64,000 bases of DNA from Competibacter_A sp037045535. GTDB taxonomy: Bacteria; Pseudomonadota; Gammaproteobacteria; Competibacterales; Competibacteraceae. Where the stretch lies: assembly GCA_037045535.1 (NCBI GenBank), contig JBAOHI010000073.1, forward strand, positions 496,001 to 560,000, read 5' to 3'. The notes under the pieces were generated by a model. It had not been told where the DNA came from, did no database searches, and was given only the letters and a program-made list of their open reading frames with translations. Below, in pieces: positions 8,525-17,584 of the stretch. Made by a program: the position numbers and the translations under genes. Every line of letters begins with the position of its first letter. Position 1 is the first letter of the stretch.

Positions 8525-9646
8525 CTAGGATAGGGATAGTGCGTCTTCGGGTGAAAGAGGGTCGTAACCCAGCGCCAGCGCCACCGCCGGGTAGGTGATC
8601 CGACCGCGATGGACGTTCAAACCGGCGCACAGATGCGGATCGGCGCGCAACGCGGCAACGACACCTTGGTCGGCCAGTTGCAACACATACGGCAGAGTTG
8701 CGTTGTTGAGGGCAAACGTCGAAGTCCGGGCGACCGCGCCGGGCATGTTCGCCACGCAGTAATGCACCACTCCGTCGATGAGGTAAGTCGGATCGGCATG
8801 GGTGGTCGGCCGTGAAGTCTCGAAGCAACCGCCCTGATCGATGGAGACATCCACCAGCACCGAACCCGGCTTCATCGCCGCCAGCATCGCTCGCGGCACC
8901 AGCTTGGGGGCTGCGGCACCAGGAATCAGCACCGCACCGACCGTCAGATCGGCCGTTAGCACTTCCTCCTCGATCGCTTCGAGCGTGGCAAAACGGGTCA
9001 ACAAGCGGCCTTGAAACAGATCGTCCAGTTCCCGCAGCCGCGCCAATGCTCGGTCGAGCACCGTCACCCGCGCCCCCAGGCCGACCGCCATCCGCGCGGC
9101 GTTGGCGCCGACCACGCCGCCGCCCAAGATCGCCACTTTGCCCGGCAACACGCCCGGCACTCCGCCCAACAGCGTACCGCTGCCACCTTGGGATTTTTCC
9201 AGACAATGCGCACCGGCCTGGATCGACATCCGCCCGGCGACCTCGCTCATCGGCGCCAGCAGCGGCAAGCGGCCGTGCAAGTCGGTGACGGTTTCGTAGG
9301 CAATGGCGGTACAGCCGGAAGCCAACAACCCTCTGGCCTGCTCGGGATCGGGAGCCAGATGCAGATAGGTAAACAGTGTTTGTCCTTCCCGCAGACGGGG
9401 ACACTCGACCGGCTGCGGTTCCTTGACCTTGACGATCAACTCCGCCTGAGCGAACACGTCCTCCGCCGTGGCGGCAATCCGGGCGCCCGCCTTTTCGTAA
9501 CTCGAATCGTCCAGGCCAATGCCCATTCCGGCGCCGGTTTCCACCAGCACGGCATGACCGTGGCGCACCGCCTCACGCACACCGCCCGGCGTCATCCCGA
9601 CCCGATATTCGTGGGTTTTAATTTCCTTCGGTACACCGATCAACAT
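8525..9646 (-). CDS. ald: Alanine dehydrogenase
   Basis: The 373-residue enzyme interconverts L-alanine and pyruvate with NAD and ammonia. Seen: the N-terminal MLIGVPKEIKTHEYRVGMTP, the substrate-binding VKVKEPQP with its conserved Lys, HLAPDPEQ, and the Rossmann motif VAILGGGVVGANAARMA. The start is the ATG at 9644-9646, preceded by GGAGGG; an earlier in-frame ATG five codons upstream lacks a site. It is transcribed toward prfB but separated from it by ~90 bp. It may supply or drain pyruvate and ammonia. The closely related transhydrogenase alpha subunit is excluded by length and C-terminus. Confidence 0.95.
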   Translation of the reverse strand: MLIGVPKEIKTHEYRVGMTPGGVREAVRHGHAVLVETGAGMGIGLDDSSYEKAGARIAATAEDVFAQAELIVKVKEPQPVECPRLREGQTLFTYLHLAPDPEQARGLLASGCTAIAYETVTDLHGRLPLLAPMSEVAGRMSIQAGAHCLEKSQGGSGTLLGGVPGVLPGKVAILGGGVVGANAARMAVGLGARVTVLDRALARLRELDDLFQGRLLTRFATLEAIEEEVLTADLTVGAVLIPGAAAPKLVPRAMLAAMKPGSVLVDVSIDQGGCFETSRPTTHADPTYLIDGVVHYCVANMPGAVARTSTFALNNATLPYVLQLADQGVVAALRADPHLCAGLNVHRGRITYPAVALALGYDPLSPEDALSLS

Positions 9647-9716
9647 GACCCTTCCCTCCAAAACGGCCTTAAAGACTCTTCAGTATCACTTACCGCCACC
9701 GCTCTCGCCCGACGCG

Positions 9717-10172
9717 TTATTGGCGCTGCCGGGTTTCCCTGGCGATTCCGCGCTGCACCAACCGTGTTAGATCCGACAGCCCCACTGCCAGCGCCGTCAA
9801 CACATCCTCCACGGTCAGGATGCCGACTAAGACGCCTCCCACATCCACGACCAGCAATCGCCTCACACCTTTGACACTCATTCGATCAAGAGTATGCCAA
9901 AGATTGTCGGTTTCCTTAGCAGTCACCAGGGTGCTACTCATAATATCGCCGACCGTCACGGCACTGGGCGTAAGACCCTGGGCAAGCACCTCGACGACCA
10001 GATCGCGGTCGGTGACGATCCCGATGGGATAGGGATAGTCCGCATCGCCGCGATGCTCCACCACGACGACAGTGCCGACGTGGTGATGGCGCATCATGCG
10101 CGCCACTTCGTCGATCTCGGTACTTCTGGTAGTCGTAATAACATGGCGGTTACAATATTGGCCCACGGTCAT
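9717..10172 (-). CDS. CBS-domain pair protein
   Basis: The 151-residue cytoplasmic protein consists of two CBS motifs: residues ~5-70 (VITTTRSTEIDEVARMM, then PIGIVTDRDLVVEVLAQ) and ~72-135 (VGDIMSSTLVTAKETDNL, then LVGILTVEDVLTALA). Stand-alone CBS pairs bind adenine nucleotides and sense energy state, often controlling a partner protein. There is no fused effector domain. It lies downstream of the ferritin-like/KorBA group with a 148-bp gap, so it may have its own promoter. The partner is unknown. Confidence 0.9.
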   Translation of the reverse strand: MTVGQYCNRHVITTTRSTEIDEVARMMRHHHVGTVVVVEHRGDADYPYPIGIVTDRDLVVEVLAQGLTPSAVTVGDIMSSTLVTAKETDNLWHTLDRMSVKGVRRLLVVDVGGVLVGILTVEDVLTALAVGLSDLTRLVQRGIARETRQRQ

Positions 10173-10320
10173 ACTGGTCTCTCCGGCGTAAAACAGGCGA
10201 TTATTAACGAGATATTAAAAATAATTGTTCGCCATTCCGGGCAGGTCCGCAAGCAATATTGCGGCCGATGAGGGGACCGGGTTCTATACTAGAATCAGTC
10301 GAATTTTCAGCTTAACTCAC

Positions 10321-10836
10321 TCAATCCTGTTCCACTGGCTCGTCCATATCCAAAGGCTCTCGGGAGTCAGCCTCGGCCGGATAGCGGGCCAACCACCCGC
10401 GCAGCAGCGCCGCGTGTTGCCGTTCCTCCTCGGCCAGTTCGCTGGCAGCCTGGTAAACGGCGGGGTCGGAGCTGGAATCGGCCACTCCGGCAAAGAAGGC
10501 GTAAGCCCGTTCCTCGCTGGCCAACACCAGTTCAAGCGCCCGCCGGGGTGTCATCCCGTAACTCTCGCCCCCGATCGGCACGCTTTCCGGCGATTCGAGA
10601 GTCGACCAGCGATACCCCCACGGCGCGAGGCGCGGCAGCTCTCGATCGGCGGCCAAGTCCCTCACCTTATCGACATGCAGGCTCTCTACTCGGACCATGG
10701 TCCGAAATAACTCCACCAAATCGGGTTGATTATGGACGACCATTTGGTCGGCTAACTCCTGGTAGCGCTCCACGGCTTCCAATTCCAAATTGTGAGCATG
10801 CGCGAGCAATTCCTCGAGCGTAGCGATCGCGCTCAT
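10321..10836 (-). CDS. Ferritin-like (rubrerythrin-type) diiron protein
   Basis: The 171-residue protein is a four-helix ferritin-like fold. The iron-ligand pattern is visible as ELEAVERYQELADQM, VRVESLHVDKV (E..H), LASEERAYAFF and LAEEERQHAALLRGW (E..H). There is no rubredoxin Cys4 domain, so it is an erythrin rather than a full rubrerythrin. Its start overlaps the stop of the oxidoreductase beta subunit by four bases (ATGA), so it is translationally coupled. A role in protecting the oxygen-sensitive ferredoxin-dependent enzyme from peroxide or oxygen is a reasonable inference from this linkage. Confidence 0.85.
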   Translation of the reverse strand: MSAIATLEELLAHAHNLELEAVERYQELADQMVVHNQPDLVELFRTMVRVESLHVDKVRDLAADRELPRLAPWGYRWSTLESPESVPIGGESYGMTPRRALELVLASEERAYAFFAGVADSSSDPAVYQAASELAEEERQHAALLRGWLARYPAEADSREPLDMDEPVEQD

Positions 10837-11675
10837 AGCGCAAGCTCCGCTTCGATGGCAGCCAGATGATCATCGCTCCGGGCCCGGACGGTACCGGGAT
10901 AACCCGGGAGCACAGCCCGATAGAAAACGCCAGTGCTCAGCCCATCGTCGGCGAATAGCCGCTGGCCGGCTTCGACCGGGTTGGTGGTAGGTTCCATACC
11001 GATGGCATGGACCTGCTGTTTCCAGTGCCTTTCCTCGGGCCGGTAGGTCACGCAGGGGCTGAGAATCTGCACCAGGGAAAATCCAGGATATTGAATGGCT
11101 TCGACCAGTAGCTTGGCGACTCCGTTGGGATCGCCGGAGAATCCACGGGCGATGAATCCCGCTCCCGAGGCCAGCGCCACCGCCAGCGGACGCAACGGGT
11201 TGATACCGGTCCCCTCCGGCATGAGCTTGCTGTGCCAGTCGGGGCCAGTGGTTGGCGACGGTTGGCCCTTGGTCATGCCGTATACCTCGTTATCCATCAC
11301 GATACAGGTCAAATCCACATTGCGTCGGCAGGCGTGCAAAAAATGATTGCCCCCGATGGAAAAGGCGTCGCCGTCACCACTGGCCACGATTACCGTCAAT
11401 TCCGGCCGCGCCACCTTCAGACCGGTCGCCAGCGGCAGCGCCCGGCCGTGGATGCCGTGAAAACCGTAGCATTCAGTATAAGCCGGTAAGCGCGAGGAAC
11501 AGCCGATGCCCGAAATGACCGCCACTTGTTCCGGCGGCAGATCCAGATGCTCCAGGGCGCGGAACAGGGCCGCCTGCACCCCGAAATGGCCACAGCCCGG
11601 ACACCAGATCGGCTTGACGCTGGACTTGTAGTCCTTGGCGGCATGACGGGTCATGATCAGTTGAGGTTTACCCAT
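10833..11675 (-). CDS. korB: 2-oxoacid:ferredoxin oxidoreductase, beta subunit (KorB type)
   Basis: The 280-residue subunit binds thiamine diphosphate. Seen: WCPGCGHFGVQAALFRAL near the N-terminus, GIGCSSRLPAY, the TPP/Mg motif ASGDGDAFSIGGNHFLHACRRN, then VMDNEVYGMTKGQ. With the alpha subunit four bases upstream it decarboxylates a 2-oxoacid (2-oxoglutarate or pyruvate) and reduces ferredoxin. The subunit is of the short two-subunit type without its own 4Fe-4S ferredoxin domain. Substrate cannot be decided from sequence; 2-oxoglutarate is the usual assignment for this architecture. It may serve the oxidative TCA cycle or reductive carbon fixation. Confidence 0.9.
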   Translation of the reverse strand: MGKPQLIMTRHAAKDYKSSVKPIWCPGCGHFGVQAALFRALEHLDLPPEQVAVISGIGCSSRLPAYTECYGFHGIHGRALPLATGLKVARPELTVIVASGDGDAFSIGGNHFLHACRRNVDLTCIVMDNEVYGMTKGQPSPTTGPDWHSKLMPEGTGINPLRPLAVALASGAGFIARGFSGDPNGVAKLLVEAIQYPGFSLVQILSPCVTYRPEERHWKQQVHAIGMEPTTNPVEAGQRLFADDGLSTGVFYRAVLPGYPGTVRARSDDHLAAIEAELAL

Positions 11676-11679
11676 GGGT

Positions 11680-13410
11680 TTATCTCCATTGTAGCAGTTG
11701 CGCCAGCACCGCCGCCGGCCGGATCGGCAGGGGACCGGGTTGATTGAGAACCCGAACCGCTTCCGGCAAGGTATAGTGCGCTCTCAGATAGCCGTAGAAT
11801 TGCTGGGAATGGGTTTGCTCGACCACCAACAGTCGGCGGACACCTTCCAGCAGCCGCTCCAGCCGCGCGGGCTGGGTGGGCGATAGCAATTTCAACACCA
11901 GCACCTTGACCGCCAACCCTTGTGCTCGGGCAAGCGTTGCGGCTTCGAGGGTGGGCGCGGCCGCCGACCCCCACGTCAGCACCGCCAAGTCACCCTCGCC
12001 ATCGACCTCGATCCAATCCGGTCCAAAGTCGTAGCGCAACAGCTTGTCGCGCCGCTTGTCCAGTTGGGCGCGATGATCAACAGCGCGGCTGGAGGGGGTG
12101 CCGTGAGCGTTGTGTTCCAGACCATCGGCTGTGTATTGCCCGCCAGCGGTCCCAGGTAGCGCCATCGGCGAAATGCCATCGGCGGTCACCGCATAGCGGT
12201 CGTAGCTACTGACACCGTTCCGGGCAGTCAGCCGCGGGGATGCACTCGCTCCCTCGGTGGGCGGCCGGTCGCATACGGCCTGACTCTGCCCCAAAAACTG
12301 ATCCGAGAGCACGATGGCGGGACATTGCAGCGCCTCGGCCAGCCGCACCGCCCATTCGGTAACCACCAGACAATCGTTGACCGAACTCGGCGCCAATACC
12401 AAATGCGGCGCGTCACCGTGCAGGCCATACAGCGCGATGTTGAGATCGGATTGTTCGGATTTGGTGGGAATACCGGTGGATGGACCGCCGCGCATCACAT
12501 CGATCACCACTGCGGGGATTTCAGAAGCTACAGCCAAACCCAGAGTTTCACTCATCAACGCCAGCCCGGGGCCGGAGGTAGCGGTCAGCGCCGGCACACC
12601 ACCATACGCAGCGCCCAGCACCATGTTGAGGGCCGCGATCTCGTCCTCGGCCTGGATCATGTGGCCGCCCAGCTGGTGCAGACGCGGCGCCAACCATTCC
12701 GACAGATCGGTGGCCGGCGTGATGGGATAAACCGCCACGAACCGCACGCCGCCACGCAAGGCGCCGAGGGCCGCCGCCTCGTTTCCGGTCAGCAGCCAGC
12801 GCGTTCCGTCGTCAGTAGCCAGTGGTGGTGGTCGGACCGAACCGTCCAGCGCAGCGGCGGCGCTATGGCCGGCCATCAGCGCCTGATGCAAGTACGTTGG
12901 ATTGAGTCTCTTGCGGTTCAGCACCCGTCCCACCAGCGCCACTAACGGCTTAACCGGCAAGGTGAGCAGCCGCGCCAGTAGGCCGAGCGCCACGATATTG
13001 GGCCGGCCCTCCGCGATATCGTCCGCCAGATCGATCAGCGGAATGGTCACCAAGCGCGCGCCACTGGCAAGAATAGCGGCCGGCGGATCGCCCGCCTGGG
13101 CATCGGCGATGATCAAGCTGTCGGCATCCAGGGGCACCTCATCTACGAAACGGTCAGCGTTACACCAGTCTAACGCTAGCAATACATCGAAACGGTCGCC
13201 ATGTCCCAACACCGGCGTCGATGATAGCCGAACCATGGCCAGCGCCTCGCCGCCGCGGATCTGTGGCCCAACCGACCGCGTCATCAAACCGTACCAACCG
13301 AACTGGCCGGCCGCCTCGAGCAACAGGCTGCCGGCGGTGATGGCGCCGGCGCCACCGCTGCCTACGATAGCGATAGCGATGGTGCCGGCGGGCGAAGTCG
13401 GAGTGATCAT
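11680..13410 (-). CDS. korA: 2-oxoacid:ferredoxin oxidoreductase, fused gamma-alpha subunit (KorA type)
   Basis: The 576-residue protein joins the gamma domain (residues 1-~190: IAIVGSGGAGAITAGSLL, then TRSVGPQIRGGEALAMVR) to the alpha pyrimidine-binding domain (~205-570: GNEAAALGALRGGVRFVAVYPITPATDLSEWL, with EDEIAALNMVLGAAYGG and TATSGPGLALMSE). This fusion is typical of KorA/OorA two-subunit enzymes. The start is the ATG at 13408-13410; the open frame extends 30 codons further but that part is not family-like. The downstream order alpha, beta, ferritin-like protein has almost no gaps, so this is one transcript. Confidence 0.9.
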   Translation of the reverse strand: MITPTSPAGTIAIAIVGSGGAGAITAGSLLLEAAGQFGWYGLMTRSVGPQIRGGEALAMVRLSSTPVLGHGDRFDVLLALDWCNADRFVDEVPLDADSLIIADAQAGDPPAAILASGARLVTIPLIDLADDIAEGRPNIVALGLLARLLTLPVKPLVALVGRVLNRKRLNPTYLHQALMAGHSAAAALDGSVRPPPLATDDGTRWLLTGNEAAALGALRGGVRFVAVYPITPATDLSEWLAPRLHQLGGHMIQAEDEIAALNMVLGAAYGGVPALTATSGPGLALMSETLGLAVASEIPAVVIDVMRGGPSTGIPTKSEQSDLNIALYGLHGDAPHLVLAPSSVNDCLVVTEWAVRLAEALQCPAIVLSDQFLGQSQAVCDRPPTEGASASPRLTARNGVSSYDRYAVTADGISPMALPGTAGGQYTADGLEHNAHGTPSSRAVDHRAQLDKRRDKLLRYDFGPDWIEVDGEGDLAVLTWGSAAAPTLEAATLARAQGLAVKVLVLKLLSPTQPARLERLLEGVRRLLVVEQTHSQQFYGYLRAHYTLPEAVRVLNQPGPLPIRPAAVLAQLLQWR

Positions 13411-13653
13411 GAGGTTCGCTCTCAGGTTTGCGCCGTGCAACCAACAGACGCGGTTAGAAGATGCTGGCACCCAGCACAATCCACGCCAACACCAAAACAA
13501 AACTCAACCTATTGATCTCAAATCGTTACGATGATATCCAATTTCCCTACTCAAATTCATTGATTGCTCTAAGTTAGTGCAATACCCGCCTTCGATGCAT
13601 TAGAGTGCTCACTAACCACCCGAAACATCCATCCTGTTAGGTGATCGGAAATG

Positions 13654-13672
13654 AAAAAGCCCCGCACGGGGC
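13654..13672 (-). terminator. Rho-independent terminator after fbaB
   Basis: On the minus strand a GC stem (GCCCC / GGGGC, loop GTGC) is followed by five T. It lies ~30 bp beyond the stop of the class I aldolase and faces the 3' direction of that gene. Confidence 0.85.
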
Positions 13673-13702
13673 AGGGCTCGGGACAACAGTACTGAGCTAG
13701 GT

Positions 13703-14770
13703 TCAGGCGACAGTCACGCTGGCATCGAGATAGACATCCTGGATGGCGTTAAGAATGGTGATACCGTCTGTCATCGGTCGCTGGAAGGCCTTGCGACCCG
13801 AGATCAAACCCATGCCGCCCGCCCGCTTGTTGACGACCGCCGTCATCACCGCCGCTTCGAGATCGCCCGCGCCCTTGGACTCGCCACCGGAGTTGATCAA
13901 GCCAGCGCGACCCATGTAGCAGTTGGCGATCTGATAGCGGCACAGATCGATCGGATGGTCGCTAGCCAGATCGGTGTAAATCCTCTTGTCGAACTTACCG
14001 TAGCTGGAACCGCCCATGTTCAAGGCCTCGAAACCGCCGTTATTCTCGGGCAGCTTCTGCTTGATGATGTCGGCTTCGATGGTGACGCCGAGATGGTTGG
14101 CTTGGCCGGTCAGGTCGGCGGATACATGGTAGTCCTTTTCCTTGGTCTTGAAAGCGTTGTTGCGGAGATAGCACCACAGCACGGTGGCCATGCCGAGTTC
14201 GTGGGCCATGCGGAACGCTTGCGCGACCTCGATGATCTGACGGCCGCTTTCCGGTGAGCCGAAGTAGATGGTGGCACCCACGGCGGCGCAACCCATGTCG
14301 TACGCTTCCTGGACGGTGCCCCACATGATCTGGTCGGCTTTGTTCGGGAAAGTCAGCAGTTCATTGTGGTTAATCTTGGCCATGAACGGGATTTTGTGGG
14401 CGTATTTGCGCGCCACCATGCCGAGCACACCGAAGGTCGAAGCCACCGCGTTGCAGCCGCCTTCGATGGCCAGTCTGACAATGTTTTCCGGGTCGAAATA
14501 GATCGGGTTCTTGGCAAAGCTGGCTCCGCCAGAATGCTCGATGCCCTGATCAACCGGCAAGATGGACAAGAAGCCGGTACCGGCCAGCCGGCCATGCCCG
14601 AACATGCGTTGCAGGTTACCCAGCACCCGATTGTTGCGATCGGACGCGGCGAAAATCCGGTCCACGGAATCCGGGCCGGGCAGATGGAGTGATTCCTTTT
14701 TGATCTTGGGACTATCGAAGCCCAACAGGTAATTGGCGTTGGTGCCCAGCAGTTCGGCCACTTTACTCAT
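13703..14770 (-). CDS. fbaB: Fructose-bisphosphate aldolase, class I (FbaB/DhnA type)
   Basis: The 355-residue enzyme cleaves fructose-1,6-bisphosphate through a Schiff base. The catalytic Lys is most likely K237 in IEADIIKQKLPE, the position used by E. coli FbaB (350 residues). Other family blocks are LPVDQGIEHSGGASF and NHNELLTFPNKADQ. GAGGAGG stands ten bases before ATG 14768-14770. It is followed by a clear terminator, so it is monocistronic, and faces away from the class II aldolase across 244 bp. In bacteria with both, FbaB is often linked to gluconeogenic growth. Confidence 0.95.
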   Translation of the reverse strand: MSKVAELLGTNANYLLGFDSPKIKKESLHLPGPDSVDRIFAASDRNNRVLGNLQRMFGHGRLAGTGFLSILPVDQGIEHSGGASFAKNPIYFDPENIVRLAIEGGCNAVASTFGVLGMVARKYAHKIPFMAKINHNELLTFPNKADQIMWGTVQEAYDMGCAAVGATIYFGSPESGRQIIEVAQAFRMAHELGMATVLWCYLRNNAFKTKEKDYHVSADLTGQANHLGVTIEADIIKQKLPENNGGFEALNMGGSSYGKFDKRIYTDLASDHPIDLCRYQIANCYMGRAGLINSGGESKGAGDLEAAVMTAVVNKRAGGMGLISGRKAFQRPMTDGITILNAIQDVYLDASVTVA

Positions 14771-14931
14771 GACGAGAAGCCTCCTCGGTGTGGGGTTGAT
14801 CGAACGACATGAACAGCCACTTTTTTATCAGGTTATTCTGAACCGGTGCCCGACCCGAATCAATCGGTGCTCTTTTGGGTTGAAGGCTCGAAATCCGCCG
14901 CGGACGGTCACCCGGTTCGTGCCCTCGCGGC

Positions 14932-14959
14932 TTGATGGCAGCTGCGCAAACGCTATACT
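14932..14959 (+). promoter_or_regulatory. Probable sigma-70 promoter of fbaA
   Basis: TTGATG (14932-14937), a 16-bp spacer and TATACT (14954-14959) lie 56 bp before the fbaA start. The -10 box matches consensus at five of six bases and the -35 at four of six. Confidence 0.6.
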
Positions 14960-15014
14960 GATTCTGCTATTAGCTGTTGTTCAAATAATGATCCGCAACG
15001 AGAGGACTCTTTTC

Positions 15015-16085
15015 ATGGCGCAACTCAAACCCGGTGTCGTTTCTGGCAAAGATTATCTGACCTTGGTAGCCGCTGCTAAGGCGGGTGGCTACGCTCTGCC
15101 TGCGGTCAACGTCAGCAGCAGCAGCACCGTCAACGCGGTGCTGGAAGCCGCTGCCAAAAATCAAGCCGACGTCATCATCCAACTTTCCAACGGCGGCGCC
15201 CAATTCTATGCCGGACAGGGGATGAAGGACGGCTTCAAGGCCAAGGTACTGGGCGCGGTGTCGGCGGCACAGCACGTTCATCTGTTGGCCGAGCACTACG
15301 GGGTCTGCGTGGTATTGCACACCGACCACGCCAACAAGGGTCTGATTCCCTGGGTGGATGCGTTGCTCGATCACGGCGAAGCGTTCTTCAAGCAATACGG
15401 CAAGCCTCTGTTCAGCTCGCACATGCTAGACCTGTCGGAAGAGTCGATGGAATTCAATCTCGGCGAGTGCGCCCGCGTCCTCAAGCGTATGGCGCCCTTG
15501 AGCATGAGCCTGGAGATCGAGCTGGGCGTGACTGGCGGCGAGGAAGACGGCATCGGCAAGGAAATGGATGAAAGCGCCGACAACTCCCATCTCTACACCC
15601 AGCCGGAAGACGTATTGCAGGCTTACGAGCAGCTATCGCCGATTGGCCACTTCTCGGTTGCTGCCTCCTTCGGCAACGTGCACGGCGTTTACAAGCCCGG
15701 CAATGTCCAGCTGCGCCCGGAAATTCTCAAGAACTCCCAGGCGCTCGTCGAGCAACGGCACAAGACCGCTGCCAAGCCGCTCAACCTGGTCTTCCACGGC
15801 GGTTCCGGCTCGGAAAAGGACAAGATCACCGAAGCAGTGGGCTATGGAGTGTTCAAGATGAACATCGACACCGATTTGCAGTTCGCCTATTCGGAAGCCA
15901 TCGGCAAATTCGTCACGCAGAACCCCAAGGCGTTCCTGTATCAGGTCGACCCGGAAACCGACAAGCCTTACAAGAAGTACTACGATCCACGCAAGTACTT
16001 GCGGGCGGCGGAAGAAAACATGGTGGCCCGGCTGAACGAAGCCTTCAATGATTTGGGCTCGAAGGGCAAATCCCTGGCTCTGTAA
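15015..16085 (+). CDS. fbaA: Fructose-bisphosphate aldolase, class II (zinc-dependent)
   Basis: The 356-residue enzyme catalyses the same reaction as its divergent neighbour by a zinc mechanism. The zinc/catalytic motif LHTDHANKG (D104, H105), the glycine-rich FGNVHG with a zinc His and NLVFHGGSGSEKDKI are present, as in E. coli FbaA (359 residues). The start is ATG 15015-15017 with GAGAGGA upstream and the promoter just before; an in-frame open stretch reaching back to 14733 is only the antisense of fbaB. A strong hairpin follows. It serves glycolysis/gluconeogenesis and, with phosphoribulokinase elsewhere in the window, possibly the Calvin cycle. Confidence 0.97.
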   Translation: MAQLKPGVVSGKDYLTLVAAAKAGGYALPAVNVSSSSTVNAVLEAAAKNQADVIIQLSNGGAQFYAGQGMKDGFKAKVLGAVSAAQHVHLLAEHYGVCVVLHTDHANKGLIPWVDALLDHGEAFFKQYGKPLFSSHMLDLSEESMEFNLGECARVLKRMAPLSMSLEIELGVTGGEEDGIGKEMDESADNSHLYTQPEDVLQAYEQLSPIGHFSVAASFGNVHGVYKPGNVQLRPEILKNSQALVEQRHKTAAKPLNLVFHGGSGSEKDKITEAVGYGVFKMNIDTDLQFAYSEAIGKFVTQNPKAFLYQVDPETDKPYKKYYDPRKYLRAAEENMVARLNEAFNDLGSKGKSLAL

Positions 16086-16101
16086 TCGCATCCTGGTACG
16101 A

Positions 16102-16128
16102 GACGGGCGCGCTTGGAGCGCGCCCGTC
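16102..16128 (+). terminator. Strong hairpin after fbaA
   Basis: A perfect 12-bp stem (GACGGGCGCGCT / AGCGCGCCCGTC) with a three-base loop starts 16 bp after the fbaA stop. The following U-run is poor (TCGTTGTG), so it may act as terminator or as an mRNA 3' stabiliser. Confidence 0.7.
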
Positions 16129-16186
16129 GTTGTGCCGGTTAGTCCCTTCCCGCCTGCTTGCAACTCATTCCGAGTGTAGCGCGCTA

Positions 16187-17251
16187 TCAATCCTCGCTTC
16201 GACTTGTCATCAAGCGTGCCACCTTTTCCGCGTCCGGCGCCAGTACCACACCGCGCTCCGTGACCAGCGCATCCACTAGCGCCGCCGGCGTCACGTCGAA
16301 CGACGGATTCCACACATCAGCTCCGGTCGCTGCGACCGTTTGCCCGCCTAGTGTCAGTAGCTCCTCGGCCGCGCGCTGCTCGATGGGTATGGCCGTTCCA
16401 TCGGGGATAGCGATATCCACCGTTGAGGTCGGCGCGACCACCATGAAGCGCACGCCATGATAGCGGGCCGCCACCGCTAGATGATAGGTACCGATCTTGT
16501 TGGCAACATCGCCGTTGGCAGCGATCCGGTCCGCCCCGACGATGGCCCAGCGTATCTCGCCGCGCCGCATCAGGGCTGCCGCCGCCCCGTCCGCCAAAAG
16601 GGTGACCGGAATCCCATCTTGCACCAGCTCCCAAGCCGTCAAGCGCGCCCCTTGCAGCCACGGCCGAGTTTCATCCGCGTAGACCCGCTCGATCAACCCC
16701 GCCGTGTATCCCTCTCGAATCACGCCCAGCGCCGTGCCGTAACCACCCGTCGCCAGCGCGCCGGCATTGCAATGGGTCAGCACTGCTGCTCGCCCGCCCA
16801 GTAAGGCCGCCCCCAGTCGCGCCATCCGCCGGTTGGCGGCGATATCCTCTCCGTGAATCGCCTGCGCTTCGACCAACAAACGTTCCACCGGATCGCGATC
16901 CCAAATCTCGTCGAGCACACGCGCCATCCGCCGCAGTGCCCAGAACAGATTGACGGCGGTCGGCCGGGACGCCGCCAACCGATCTAAATCCTCGCTGATC
17001 AGTGTCCGCCACCGATCCGGCGCTTCGGCATGGCGGGTCCGAGCCGCCAGCACCACCCCATAAGCGGCAGCGATGCCGATGGCTGGAGCACCGCGCACCA
17101 CCATCTCGCGGATCGCTTGGGCCACGTCCGCAGCAGCGGTCAATCGCCGATAGCGAACCTCACCGGGTAGCAGGCGCTGATCCAGCAGTTCGAGCGCGCC
17201 TTCACGCCAAGCGACAGCCGGTATGCAATCACATTCAAACAACATAGCCAA
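16187..17251 (-). CDS. mtnA: Methylthioribose-1-phosphate isomerase
   Basis: The 354-residue enzyme converts methylthioribose-1-phosphate to methylthioribulose-1-phosphate in methionine salvage. The catalytic Cys161 lies in LTHCNAGALATGGYGTALG and the catalytic Asp241 in IVGADRIAANGDVANKIGTY, at the same positions as in characterised MtnA. MVVRGAPAIGIAAAYG is also conserved, which separates it from eIF2B-like relatives. The OmpA-like gene is divergent. The MTA deaminase at 18306 makes the other half of the pathway, an arrangement also seen in Pseudomonas, where MTA is deaminated to methylthioinosine before phosphorolysis. Start may be the first or third codon (ATG both). Confidence 0.96.
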   Translation of the reverse strand: MAMLFECDCIPAVAWREGALELLDQRLLPGEVRYRRLTAAADVAQAIREMVVRGAPAIGIAAAYGVVLAARTRHAEAPDRWRTLISEDLDRLAASRPTAVNLFWALRRMARVLDEIWDRDPVERLLVEAQAIHGEDIAANRRMARLGAALLGGRAAVLTHCNAGALATGGYGTALGVIREGYTAGLIERVYADETRPWLQGARLTAWELVQDGIPVTLLADGAAAALMRRGEIRWAIVGADRIAANGDVANKIGTYHLAVAARYHGVRFMVVAPTSTVDIAIPDGTAIPIEQRAAEELLTLGGQTVAATGADVWNPSFDVTPAALVDALVTERGVVLAPDAEKVARLMTSRSED

Positions 17252-17584
17252 TTCGACTCGATGATTTTCCGAAGGACAGATAAAAATTGCTTGTTGCGGC
17301 CCGACGATAAACTAGGCCACCACAAAAAATCTCTTGCCAAAAGACCAAGATAACGCGCAAAATGAAGTCATTTATTGTCGGTACAACATTTTTTGCAATT
17401 CTGACACAGTGTTGTATCATTACACATCGTGGCCGGCCAATTTGTTGCCCGCAGCGTTCATCGGGTGGGTTATACTGGCCAAGTGGATAGTCACGGTTCA
17501 ACTGGTTCCGGTCCCTGTGACCGCGATTGAATGATCACCTGCCGTGCACAGAAATTTTTGTTGTCTATTTGGGAGAGTATATCG
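17252..17584. promoter_or_regulatory. Divergent intergenic region mtnA / OmpA-like gene
   Basis: About 330 bp without a gene and AT-richer than its surroundings. A possible promoter for the OmpA-like gene is TTGCAA (17393-17398), 16 bp, TATCAT (17415-17420), giving a leader of ~160 bases. Nothing else is recognised. Confidence 0.35.
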
